Both the position numbers and the translations under genes were made by a program. A stretch of DNA of 64,000 bases, from the NCBI RefSeq assembly GCF_050589645.1, contig NZ_JBNGOQ010000004.1, forward strand, positions 496,001-560,000. Direction: 5' to 3'. Each line of letters opens with the position of its first letter. The stretch's first letter is position 1. Positions 17,959 through 25,907 of this stretch are shown here, in pieces. This DNA comes from JBNGOQ01 sp050589645. Lineage in GTDB: Bacteria; Bacteroidota; Bacteroidia; Flavobacteriales; Flavobacteriaceae. The notes beneath the pieces were generated by a model. That model was not told where the DNA came from, did not search any database, and saw nothing but the letters and a program-made list of their open reading frames with translations.

Positions 17959-18897
17959 ATGAAAGGACCCTTATTTTATTCTAAAATCCTGCTCTTTGGG
18001 GAGTACGGCATTATCAAGGATTCCAAAGGACTTTCCATTCCATATAATTTTTTTAAAGGGGCGTTGAAAACGGATGGGGAAACCTCCGAGGATGTGCTAC
18101 GGTCCAATATGGCCTTAAAGAATTTTGTGGCTTATCTGGAAAAAATACAGCAAGAAGAACCGGCATTGGTGCGCTTCGATTTCGACACCTTAAAAAGGGA
18201 TGTTGCCTCCGGAATGTATTTCGACAGTTCTATCCCCCAAGGGTACGGTATAGGAAGTAGTGGTGCTTTGGTTGCAGCCATTTATGATAAGTACGCCTTG
18301 GAAAAGATTACTGTTCTAGAGAATCTTACACGGGAGAAACTGTTAAGCTTAAAGGCCATATTCGGAAAAATGGAATCCTTTTTTCACGGAAAATCCTCGG
18401 GTCTGGACCCCTTGAACAGTTATTTGAGCCTGCCCATCCTTATCAATTCCAAGGACAACATTGAATCTACAAGCATTCCTTCCCAGAATTTGGAAGGTAA
18501 AGGGGCTGTGTTCCTTTTGGACAGTGGGATCACTGGGGAAACGGCTCCCATGGTCCAGATTTTCATGGACAATATGAAACAGGAAGGTTTCCGGAGTATG
18601 ATAAAGAATCAGTTTATTAAACACACCGACGCCTGTGTAGAGGATTTTATCAACGGCAACGTTAAATCCCTCTTTCGCAATCTTAAACAATTGTCCCATG
18701 TGGTCTTGGACAATTTTAAGCCCATGATTCCCTCCGAGTTTCACAAGTTGTGGAAACAGGGAATTGACACCAATGATTATTATCTGAAGCTATGTGGTTC
18801 AGGCGGTGGCGGGTACATTTTGGGATTCACCGAAGATATTGACAAGGCAAAAAACGCACTCAAAGGCTACAATTTAGAAGTGGTATATAACTTCTAA
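17959..18897 (+). CDS. GHMP kinase, probably mevalonate kinase
   Basis: 312 residues. N-terminal KILLFGEYGIIKDSKGLS matches the substrate-binding start of mevalonate kinases. The GHMP phosphate loop is PQGYGIGSSGALVAAIY, and motif 3 is KLCGSGGGGYILGF. A SGLDPL segment resembles the catalytic Asp loop. With mvaD 72 bases upstream and a prenyltransferase just downstream, mevalonate phosphorylation is the likely reaction. Phosphomevalonate kinase is a less likely alternative within the same superfamily. The other pathway enzymes lie outside the window. Confidence 0.85.
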   Translation: MKGPLFYSKILLFGEYGIIKDSKGLSIPYNFFKGALKTDGETSEDVLRSNMALKNFVAYLEKIQQEEPALVRFDFDTLKRDVASGMYFDSSIPQGYGIGSSGALVAAIYDKYALEKITVLENLTREKLLSLKAIFGKMESFFHGKSSGLDPLNSYLSLPILINSKDNIESTSIPSQNLEGKGAVFLLDSGITGETAPMVQIFMDNMKQEGFRSMIKNQFIKHTDACVEDFINGNVKSLFRNLKQLSHVVLDNFKPMIPSEFHKLWKQGIDTNDYYLKLCGSGGGGYILGFTEDIDKAKNALKGYNLEVVYNF

Positions 18898-18907
18898 CCG
18901 TTCCATA

Positions 18908-19813
18908 ATGCTTAGCAGAAAAGACAAGCTGGTACTATTAAAGTTCCTGAGCCTGTTTTCTATTGTTAGGGGGTATAATATCCTAATGATCGCCCTGGCC
19001 CAGTACTTGGCATCGATCTACATCCTTTCTCCCGACCGCCCCTTGCGCAAAGTAGTTTTTGACCTTAATCTATTGGCCATTGTGATTGCTTCGGGGCTCG
19101 TGATCGCCGGGGGCTATATCATCAACAATTTCTACGATGCGGAGAAAGATCTGATCAACAAGCCCAGAAAGAGTATGTTGGACAGGTTGGTAAGCCAGCG
19201 CACCAAACTCACCACCTATTTCATTCTTAATTTTTTGTCCGTCCTTTTTGCCAGTTATGTATCCTTTAGGGCGGTCATGTTCTTTTCGGCCTATATTTTT
19301 GGTATTTGGTTCTATTCCCATAAACTGAAACGTATACCTTTTGTGGGAAATTTTGTTTCGGCAACCCTGGCGATTGCCCCTTTCTTTGCCGTATTTGTGT
19401 ACTACAAAAATTTTGAAACGGTCATTTTCGTACATGCCATCTTCCTTTTCTTATTGATTTTAGCCCGTGAAATGATCAAAGATCTGGAAAACATTGCAGG
19501 AGACATGGCTCAAAACTACAAGACGGTTCCCATCCTGTACGGGGCTACCCTGTCCAAGACACTGGTCAGTATTTTGGTGCTGCTTACCTTGGCTCCTGCC
19601 TTGCTATTGATCTATAATTTTGATGTGGGTTATATGCACATCTATTTTATTGGATGTATTTTTTTATTGATCTTGTTTATGATTTTGTTATGGATATCCA
19701 AGGCGAAAAAGCACTATGTTTGGCTTCATAATATTTTAAAGTTGATTATTGTTGTCGGGGTCTTCAGTATCTTACTGATCGATATAGATCTCGTCCTAAA
19801 TAGAATTTTATAA
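18908..19813 (+). CDS. UbiA-family prenyltransferase
   Basis: 301 residues with eight or so membrane helices. The two Asp-rich motifs of the UbiA superfamily are present: NNFYDAEKDLINKP (about residues 72-85) and DLENIAGDMAQNYKT (about 189-203). The family moves a prenyl chain from a diphosphate donor to an aromatic or glycerol-phosphate acceptor in the membrane. In Bacteroidota, relatives in this context are often annotated as geranylgeranylglycerol-phosphate geranylgeranyltransferase, but the acceptor cannot be read from sequence. It lies 10 bases after the kinase gene and overlaps the nitrilase gene by one base. Confidence 0.88.
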   Translation: MLSRKDKLVLLKFLSLFSIVRGYNILMIALAQYLASIYILSPDRPLRKVVFDLNLLAIVIASGLVIAGGYIINNFYDAEKDLINKPRKSMLDRLVSQRTKLTTYFILNFLSVLFASYVSFRAVMFFSAYIFGIWFYSHKLKRIPFVGNFVSATLAIAPFFAVFVYYKNFETVIFVHAIFLFLLILAREMIKDLENIAGDMAQNYKTVPILYGATLSKTLVSILVLLTLAPALLLIYNFDVGYMHIYFIGCIFLLILFMILLWISKAKKHYVWLHNILKLIIVVGVFSILLIDIDLVLNRIL

Positions 19814-20763
19814 TGCAAAATGAACTTAAGGTGGCCATGGCCCAGATTGCTCCGGTCTGGTTGGATAAGGAGGCAACCCTACAAAAAATTGAAAATACCT
19901 TGGAGGAAGCAGCGACACAGCAGGCGGATCTGGTCGTTTTTGGAGAGGCCCTTTTACCGGGATATCCTTTTTGGCTGGCCTTGACCGATGGGGCTTCTTG
20001 GGATCTAAAGGTGAACAAGGAAATCCATGCCCACTATGCCCACAATTCCATACAGATCGAAGCAGGGGAGCTGGAAAGAATCCTTCAACTCGCCAAGACC
20101 CATAAAATGGCAATTTATCTGGGTCTCATGGAACGGGCCAAAAACAGAGGGGGCCATAGCCTATACTGCTCCTTGGTATATATCAATGAGAAGGGCGAAA
20201 TAAAATCGGTCCACCGAAAATTACAGCCTACCTACGATGAGCGCCTAACATGGGCACCCGGAGACGGCCATGGTTTGCAGGTACACTCCTTAAAGGAATT
20301 TACGGTAGGCGGACTCAATTGCTGGGAAAATTGGATGCCCTTGCCCCGGACCGCGCTATACGGGCAGGGGGAAAATCTCCACGTGGCGGTTTGGCCAGGA
20401 AATGACCACAATACCAGGGATATAACGCGCTTCATTGCCCGGGAATCCAGAAGTTTCGTGGTTTCGGTTTCTTCCCTGATGCGTGTGGAGGATTTCCCTG
20501 AAAACACCCCCCATCTGGACAAGATCCTTAAGAAAGCACCCAAAACGCTGGCCAACGGGGGCTCCTGCATCGCAGGGCCAAACGGAGAGTGGATCGTGGA
20601 GCCCGTACTGCACCAAGAGGGATTGATATTCCAGAGTCTCAACCTGGACCGGGTATATGAGGAACGACAGAATTTTGACCCCGTTGGACACTATTCCCGG
20701 CCAGATGTTACCAAACTATCCGTAAATAGGGAGCGACAGTCCACGGTGAACTTCGACACCTAA
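19813..20763 (+). CDS. nitrilase-family carbon-nitrogen hydrolase
   Basis: 316 residues. The catalytic triad is clear: Glu45 (GEALLPGYPFW), Lys136 (HRKLQPTYDERLTW) and Cys170 (GGLNCWENWMPL). The GYPFW and NCWEN segments match nitrilase-branch enzymes, which hydrolyse nitriles to acids, better than amidases or ureidopropionases. No signal peptide, so cytoplasmic. Its ATG overlaps the prenyltransferase stop (TAATG), so the two are translationally coupled, an unusual partner for an isoprenoid gene. The substrate is unknown. Confidence 0.88.
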   Translation: MQNELKVAMAQIAPVWLDKEATLQKIENTLEEAATQQADLVVFGEALLPGYPFWLALTDGASWDLKVNKEIHAHYAHNSIQIEAGELERILQLAKTHKMAIYLGLMERAKNRGGHSLYCSLVYINEKGEIKSVHRKLQPTYDERLTWAPGDGHGLQVHSLKEFTVGGLNCWENWMPLPRTALYGQGENLHVAVWPGNDHNTRDITRFIARESRSFVVSVSSLMRVEDFPENTPHLDKILKKAPKTLANGGSCIAGPNGEWIVEPVLHQEGLIFQSLNLDRVYEERQNFDPVGHYSRPDVTKLSVNRERQSTVNFDT

Positions 20764-20803
20764 TATTTATGGGCCGATCTGCATGGGCGGAAATCCATTT
20801 CCC

Positions 20804-20811
20804 TACCTTTG
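20804..20811 (+). promoter_or_regulatory. -7 promoter box of the pseudouridine synthase gene
   Basis: TACCTTTG matches TAnnTTTG and lies 15 bases before the ATG at 20827. It overlaps the TTG codon at 20809, which therefore cannot be the start. No clear -33 TTG was found at the usual distance. Confidence 0.45.
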
Positions 20812-20826
20812 CGCAAATTATTGGAG

Positions 20827-21663
20827 ATGGGCAAATCAGACTACAACAAGGATAAAAAACGGTCAACCGGTTCGGGCGGAAATTATAGGAAGAGAATATC
20901 TTCCAAGGGCAAGCCCCAGGAATCTACGACTGCCAGGCCCGCATCGGACCCCAACCTGATAAGGCTTAATAGGTATTTGGCCAATTCAGGGGTTTGTTCG
21001 CGGCGCGATGCCGATATCTATATCGCAGCGGGAAATGTTACGGTGAATGGAAAGCCTGTAACCGAAATGGGGTATAAGGTAAAGTTAACCGATACGGTGA
21101 AGTTCGATGGCCGGGTGCTGAACCCGGAAAAAAAGGCCTATGTACTTCTCAACAAACCCAAGGACTTTGCTACGACCACCAGTGATGAAAGGGGGAAGCG
21201 AAGTGCCAATCAGCTAATTTTAAAAGCTTCAAAGGCCAAGTTGTCCCCTGTGGGCAAATTGGACAAGAACACCACCGGTCTGTTGTTATTTACCAACGAT
21301 GGGGAATTTGCAAAAAGCCTAACACACGCCAAAAATGGGCTTAGAAAGATTTACCACGTGGAATTGAACAAGAATTTAAAGAGTGAAGACCTCAAAAAAA
21401 TCCAGGACACGCTTACTTTGGACGATGGTCCGGTGAAGGTCCAGGAGATAAGTTACATAGAAAATACTCCCAAGAAGGAGGTCGGCATAGAAATCAGAAG
21501 CCAAAAGAACCGTATTGTACGCCGTATTTTTGACCATTTGGGATACGAGGTGATACGTTTGGACCGTGTAGTCTATGGGCCACTTACCAAAAAAGACCTG
21601 CCTCGTGGTCACTGGCGGTACCTTACCAAGCAGGAGCTCATTAACTTGGGGATGGAAAAATAA
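20827..21663 (+). CDS. 23S rRNA pseudouridine synthase, RsuA/RluB/E/F family
   Basis: 278 residues from the ATG at 20827, chosen over a TTG six codons earlier because a -7 promoter box covers that TTG. A lysine/serine-rich basic tail (residues 1-40) precedes an S4 RNA-binding domain (LNRYLANSGVCSRRDADIYI). The catalytic domain has GKLDKNTTGLLLFTNDGEFA with the essential Asp. The arrangement matches RluB-like enzymes that make pseudouridine in 23S rRNA. The basic tail is common in flavobacterial members. Convergent with the TonB receptor gene 29 bases away. Confidence 0.92.
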   Translation: MGKSDYNKDKKRSTGSGGNYRKRISSKGKPQESTTARPASDPNLIRLNRYLANSGVCSRRDADIYIAAGNVTVNGKPVTEMGYKVKLTDTVKFDGRVLNPEKKAYVLLNKPKDFATTTSDERGKRSANQLILKASKAKLSPVGKLDKNTTGLLLFTNDGEFAKSLTHAKNGLRKIYHVELNKNLKSEDLKKIQDTLTLDDGPVKVQEISYIENTPKKEVGIEIRSQKNRIVRRIFDHLGYEVIRLDRVVYGPLTKKDLPRGHWRYLTKQELINLGMEK

Positions 21664-21692
21664 CGACATCGAAATATTTCACCCAGCAGTTG

Positions 21693-24320
21693 TTAAAAAT
21701 ACAATCTGAAGGTAGCGTTTGGCGTAAAACCAAGGGACAATTGCTCTATTTGATTGAGTTCGTCCAATCCTGTATTTGGGTCTTGATCTACCCTGTAGAA
21801 TATGGATATGGGAACTTGCCTCGAATAAACATTTTGCAAAGAGACACCAAAAGTAGCCTTGGTCCTACCCGATGTGGAGATGCCAAATTTGTAGATCAAT
21901 GAAGCATCCAAACGATGATAATTTGGTAGGCGCTCACTGTTTACCGGACCAAAATCTATATCGCCAGTGATGGTGCTGAAACTATCTACCGGCGTAAACG
22001 GAAGCCCGGTGCGATAATTCCACCCCACGGAAAACTGCCAGTTTCCAGTTTCATAAGTGTTTGCTATCCTGAAATTGTGGGTAACGTCGTTATTCCCCGG
22101 AAAGGGATTGCTCTGTAGCTCCTCAAAACGGTATTCCACATCATTAAAGGTATACCCCAACCAAATGCGGTAGCTCCCTATTTTTTTTCGTAGCAATACA
22201 TCCAAGCCCACAATATCGCTCTCACCTTGGGACAGCTCTTCCGCGGCATTCGTGAACCCGTTGGTAAAGGAGGTAAGCCCTTTGATTTTCTTAAAATATC
22301 CATCTATGTCCAAGGTCCAATCATCCACGTTGAGTAAAAAGCCACCGGAAAACTGGCTGCTTTCCAAAACAGGGATATCGTTTCCGTCAGAAAGGGTCCA
22401 GATGTTGTTCTCTAACCGCAGTTGTGTGTCCTCGAACTCGATAAGCTGACTGATGGGTTGATACCTTCTTTCGGCAGTAACTTTGAGCCTGAGCTTATCG
22501 GTAATCGGATACTCCACGTTTAGGCGGGGTTCCAGAAAAAAATCGTCCACCAACGAATAATGCGATGCCCTTGCCCCCAAGCTAACAAAGCCTTTGTTGG
22601 CCGGTTGATACCAGTATTCCGCATAGACCGTATTGGCCTGATTTACGTTTTGCCGAATTTCATTGAAATCCCTGGTTTCACTGGGTAAGGGAATTTCATC
22701 GTCATCCCCGGGCTCAATATCTGCATCGCCCGCCTCGTCACGGAACAATTGAAAGAAGACATCGGAATTGGAATATTGGTAGCCCAACATAATGTTTTGA
22801 TGCGGTAAAAAGTCGTACGAGATATTTAAATCCATCCCATAGTCCTCCACCGTGTTCTTTCTCAGGTTTTCCTCTTCAACGAGCAGGTCCTCGGATACCG
22901 TGTTGTTGTAATCACTGTCAAAGTGCGAATAGTAAGCCTTTAGGGAATGTTGAAATTTTCCCCACCTGGTGCCTTGCCAAGAAAAACTGGCACCTTGGTT
23001 CTCAATGATCAAAAGGTCTTGGGTCAGGTCTTCATCGTCACTGGAACTAAAATCAAGGTCGTTTCTGGTAAGAAGTCCGCCTATTGTGATGCGGTCGTTG
23101 TTGGAAGGTTCTAGAATGAGCTTCCCGTTGGCATCGTAAAAAAAGAAGTTCTCGTCCCCCACAATTTCGCTGGCATCATCATCGTCCTCCACAACTTGCC
23201 CACCAAAATCGGTCACTATCTTGGTATTCTGAAATACCTTTTCGGCCAATGCATCAAAGGTAGGGGTCTGTAGCGCATCGGTATACGACCGTCTGCCGGA
23301 AAGCACCAAACCTGCATTTTTGCCCAAAGGCGTTTTTAAAAAGGCATCGGCATGCGTGCCGTTCACCCCAATGCCCGCATACACCGTATCCGGTACCTGA
23401 GTGGCACTACTAATATCGATAACCCCGGAAATGCGATCGCCGTATTTGGGACTGGCACCACCTTTGTAAATTTTGACACTTTCGGTCACGTAGGGGTTTA
23501 TGGTAGAAATCATTCCGAAGAAATGGCCCGTATTGTACATCTTTATTCCGTCAAAATAAATCAGGTTTTGATCGGGTGATCCGCCCCGTATCTGTATACC
23601 CGAAGCGGATTCATCCAAACTGGTAATGCCCGGGATCATTTGTATGCTTTGGAAAACATCGGGTTCTACCAGTCCGGGTAGGATACCCAGAGAAGTGTTT
23701 TTTAGGATGAAGGACCCATCCATAGTCTTGTCCAACCCCTTATTTAAATAACCCAGCACCACCACTTCCTGTAGCGATTGCGCTTTGGGCCGTAGATAAA
23801 TATTTTTACAATTGGTTGTACCGTAGGCCGAGGCTTCCACGGTCTGGTCGGCATAACCCACGTATTGAATGATCAGCTTAGCCGCTTCCTCCACATCCTC
23901 CAATTGAAAAAATCCCGTTTCGTCCGTTGATGTGCCCATGGACGTCCCCTTTACCAACACTGTGGCATAAGGCAGGGGTGTATTGCTTTCACTGTCGAAC
24001 AGATAACCGCAAACGTCCAGTTTGGTCACTGGGACACTAATGATTACTAAGGTTTCCGATATTTTTTCGAACACCAGTCCGGTCTGGTCCGCGAGGGCAC
24101 CAAGCAAAACCGCCGCTGTAATGTCCGACCCGGTAAAATTTATTTTTTTGTCCTTGATGACCTCTTCCGCATAGGAAAAGGACAAGGCGGTCTTGTTCTG
24201 AACATCTAGCAGTACTTGTTTTAATGGGGTGTCCGCATACGCCACCGTAAGGTTTTCCTGGGAAAAGACAAAAGTAGTAAACAGCAGTGTTATGGATTGG
24301 AGCAACTTTTTCATGGGCAT
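21693..24320 (-). CDS. TonB-dependent receptor with N-terminal STN signalling domain
   Basis: 875 residues. A signal peptide (MKKLLQSITLLFTTFVFSQ) is followed by a secretin/TonB short N-terminal domain (about 22-90, TPLKQVLLDVQNKTALSFSY). Then come a carboxypeptidase-regulatory-like domain (about 100-175), a plug (GIQIRGGSPDQNLIYFDGIKMY) and a 22-strand-type barrel ending FRLYF. STN domains pass the ligand signal to a FecR anti-sigma protein, and fecR and fecI lie directly upstream in the operon (8-base gap to fecR). No SusD partner is present. The ligand is unknown; siderophore, peptide or protein-derived compounds are possible. Confidence 0.93.
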   Translation of the reverse strand: MPMKKLLQSITLLFTTFVFSQENLTVAYADTPLKQVLLDVQNKTALSFSYAEEVIKDKKINFTGSDITAAVLLGALADQTGLVFEKISETLVIISVPVTKLDVCGYLFDSESNTPLPYATVLVKGTSMGTSTDETGFFQLEDVEEAAKLIIQYVGYADQTVEASAYGTTNCKNIYLRPKAQSLQEVVVLGYLNKGLDKTMDGSFILKNTSLGILPGLVEPDVFQSIQMIPGITSLDESASGIQIRGGSPDQNLIYFDGIKMYNTGHFFGMISTINPYVTESVKIYKGGASPKYGDRISGVIDISSATQVPDTVYAGIGVNGTHADAFLKTPLGKNAGLVLSGRRSYTDALQTPTFDALAEKVFQNTKIVTDFGGQVVEDDDDASEIVGDENFFFYDANGKLILEPSNNDRITIGGLLTRNDLDFSSSDDEDLTQDLLIIENQGASFSWQGTRWGKFQHSLKAYYSHFDSDYNNTVSEDLLVEEENLRKNTVEDYGMDLNISYDFLPHQNIMLGYQYSNSDVFFQLFRDEAGDADIEPGDDDEIPLPSETRDFNEIRQNVNQANTVYAEYWYQPANKGFVSLGARASHYSLVDDFFLEPRLNVEYPITDKLRLKVTAERRYQPISQLIEFEDTQLRLENNIWTLSDGNDIPVLESSQFSGGFLLNVDDWTLDIDGYFKKIKGLTSFTNGFTNAAEELSQGESDIVGLDVLLRKKIGSYRIWLGYTFNDVEYRFEELQSNPFPGNNDVTHNFRIANTYETGNWQFSVGWNYRTGLPFTPVDSFSTITGDIDFGPVNSERLPNYHRLDASLIYKFGISTSGRTKATFGVSLQNVYSRQVPISIFYRVDQDPNTGLDELNQIEQLSLGFTPNATFRLYF

Positions 24321-24328
24321 TTTGGGTA

Positions 24329-25240
24329 TTAGGGCAACTTAAGTACAACTGTTTTCTTGTCCGGGGCCAGTACATAATCTATGCCCATAGGCACAAAAAC
24401 GCTCTTCAGGGCAATCTCGAGCTCATCATGGACAAAGCTACCCGTAAAATGGTCGGTATTGCCCCTCAAACTGTGCTGGATCTTGATGCCGTACTGAATT
24501 TCCAACTCCTCGATAACATGGATCAATAAACTGTTGTTGAAGGTGCTTTTGCCACCAGTCCAGCTCGGTTTTTCCGAATCGGTCCTTTCCCGTTCCAGTT
24601 GATCCGCCTCTAGGCGAAGCACATCACCTTCGATCAGGATGGCCTTTTCCTGGATTGAGACGGCATCAAATTGTACCTTGCCTTCATAACAGACCAATTC
24701 GAAAGTCGATTTTCTAGCCCTGATATTGAACTGGGTTCCCAATACAGAAACCGTACCCGAAGTGGTCTGCACATAGAAACCATCCCCCTTTTCTATAGAA
24801 AAGAAAGCCTCACCCTTCAGGCTCACCTTTTTATTGCTGTTCCAAAAAAAACGCTTGTGGGTAAGCACGGATTGGGCATTGAGCTGTACTTGGGACCCAT
24901 CGGGGAGTACCGCTGACAGCTGTTGACCTGTAGCCGTAGTATAGCTTACCTCGTCAAAGAAAATGCCCAGGACCAACAACAGGGATGCGGCAACCGAACT
25001 TACATATAGCAACGGCTTTAAATACCTAACTTTTCCTTTGGATCCATGATCCAGTTTACCTTGTACTTTATCGCGTAGTTGTTCCTTATGAAATGCTGGT
25101 TTTTTGAAAGACTCCATACCCCGGGCTATCTGTTGATATTCCCTAAATTCTTCCGATTGCTCGAACTCGGCTAGCTCCTCTGAAGTGAGCTCTCCGGCCA
25201 GCCAACGTGCCAATATGGTTTCGTCTTTATCTTCGAACAT
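24329..25240 (-). CDS. FecR-family anti-sigma factor
   Basis: 303 residues. The cytoplasmic N-terminus (1-75) carries a typical ARWLAGELTSEELAEF segment that binds sigma. A single membrane helix lies at about 77-93. The periplasmic FecR domain follows (LPDGSQVQLNAQSVLTH, VSLKGEAFFSIEK, VSVLGTQFNIRA) with a C-terminal STN-like region that contacts the receptor. It would hold or activate the sigma factor encoded 54 bases upstream, depending on the receptor signal. A copy of the shared GGGGTNGGGTGAA element sits just before its start codon. Confidence 0.94.
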   Translation of the reverse strand: MFEDKDETILARWLAGELTSEELAEFEQSEEFREYQQIARGMESFKKPAFHKEQLRDKVQGKLDHGSKGKVRYLKPLLYVSSVAASLLLVLGIFFDEVSYTTATGQQLSAVLPDGSQVQLNAQSVLTHKRFFWNSNKKVSLKGEAFFSIEKGDGFYVQTTSGTVSVLGTQFNIRARKSTFELVCYEGKVQFDAVSIQEKAILIEGDVLRLEADQLERERTDSEKPSWTGGKSTFNNSLLIHVIEELEIQYGIKIQHSLRGNTDHFTGSFVHDELEIALKSVFVPMGIDYVLAPDKKTVVLKLP

Positions 25241-25260
25241 GGTATGGTACTTCTATAAGG

Positions 25261-25291
25261 ATAACCGGTTACTTTGAATTCACCCCACCCC
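25261..25291 (-). promoter_or_regulatory. shared bipartite element, copy C (before fecR)
   Basis: On the minus strand GGGGTGGGGTGAA, then nine bases, then ACCGGTTAT. The first block matches 12 of 13 bases of the two plus-strand copies and the second 6 of 9, at the same 9-base spacing. It ends 20 bases before the fecR ATG and fills the gap between the sigma gene and fecR. An ATTTAA sits a few bases upstream, as in copy A. Best read as a promoter for the local ECF sigma factor. Confidence 0.6.
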
Positions 25292-25294
25292 CTC

Positions 25295-25810
25295 TTAAAT
25301 ATTTTTAATGGTCTTTCTTAGTTTTTGCAACGCCTTTTGCATTCTTTTTTCAATGGCGGTCTGTGAGACTCCAAGCATTTCGGCCATTTCCTTATAGGTC
25401 TTTTTGTCCAAACGGTTCAGTAAAAAAACTTCACGTTGTCCATCGGGCAAGGCGGCTACGGCCGCTTGCAATTGCGACATAAATTCTTCCTCCTCCATTT
25501 TATATTCGGGAGTTTCATTGTCCAAATTTTTTTGTGGCCGGGATTTGGCGTATTCCAGCACCACTTTTTTATGGGCTACCTGATTATAAAAAGCGTTTTT
25601 GGCCACCGCAAACAGAAAGCCCCTGGCCTTTTCAAAAATCACCTTTTTACAATTGTTCCAAAGTTTAATGAAGGCCTCTTGCACCAAATCTTCGGCCTGT
25701 TGCAGGTCGCCACATTGGTAGTACAGATAGTTTCGCAAGGTTTCGGAATTTAGGTCGAATACCTGGTTGTATACTTTCTGATTGCAAACCGATCTGTCAG
25801 TGCGCTCCAT
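25295..25810 (-). CDS. FecI-type ECF RNA polymerase sigma factor
   Basis: 171 residues. Sigma region 2 (about 15-80) includes LYYQCGDLQQAEDLVQEAFIKLW. Region 4 (about 115-170) has LPDGQREVFLLNRLDKKTYKEMAEMLGVSQTAIEKRMQKAL, a clear helix-turn-helix. No region 1 or 3, as in ECF factors. It is first in a three-gene operon with fecR and the STN receptor. Its own gene has a housekeeping-type promoter, while the genes it probably serves carry the shared bipartite element. Confidence 0.95.
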   Translation of the reverse strand: MERTDRSVCNQKVYNQVFDLNSETLRNYLYYQCGDLQQAEDLVQEAFIKLWNNCKKVIFEKARGFLFAVAKNAFYNQVAHKKVVLEYAKSRPQKNLDNETPEYKMEEEEFMSQLQAAVAALPDGQREVFLLNRLDKKTYKEMAEMLGVSQTAIEKRMQKALQKLRKTIKNI

Positions 25811-25833
25811 GAGGCGAAAAAAAATTTAAACCA

Positions 25834-25864
25834 GGGGTTGGGTGAAACCTATTTCACCTGTTCC
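25834..25864 (+). promoter_or_regulatory. shared bipartite element, copy A (before the 7TM transglutaminase gene)
   Basis: GGGGTTGGGTGAA (25834-25846), nine bases, ACCTGTTCC (25856-25864). Both blocks are identical to copy B at 28351, and the end is 28 bases before the ATG at 25893. This copy also contains a GGTGAAA/TTTCACC inverted repeat that copy B lacks, so the dyad is probably incidental. The spacing and position fit an ECF-sigma promoter. Confidence 0.65.
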
Positions 25865-25877
25865 ATATCAAAAATAA

Positions 25878-25907
25878 CAAAAATAAGTCGTTATGAACAC
25901 GCCCCAA
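25878..25907 (-). promoter_or_regulatory. housekeeping-type promoter of the ECF sigma gene
   Basis: On the minus strand TTG (25907-25905), 19 bases, TATTTTTG (25885-25878), an exact fit to the flavobacterial TTG-N19-TAnnTTTG consensus. The sigma gene start is 67 bases downstream. The -33 box lies inside the first codons of the divergent gene, so the two transcription units overlap. Confidence 0.6.

Noticed and set aside
25841..25858. GGTGAAA-CCTA-TTTCACC palindrome in copy A as a repressor operator
   Set aside because: The dyad is absent from copies B and C, whereas the two separate blocks and their spacing are shared, so the bipartite promoter reading explains the data better.
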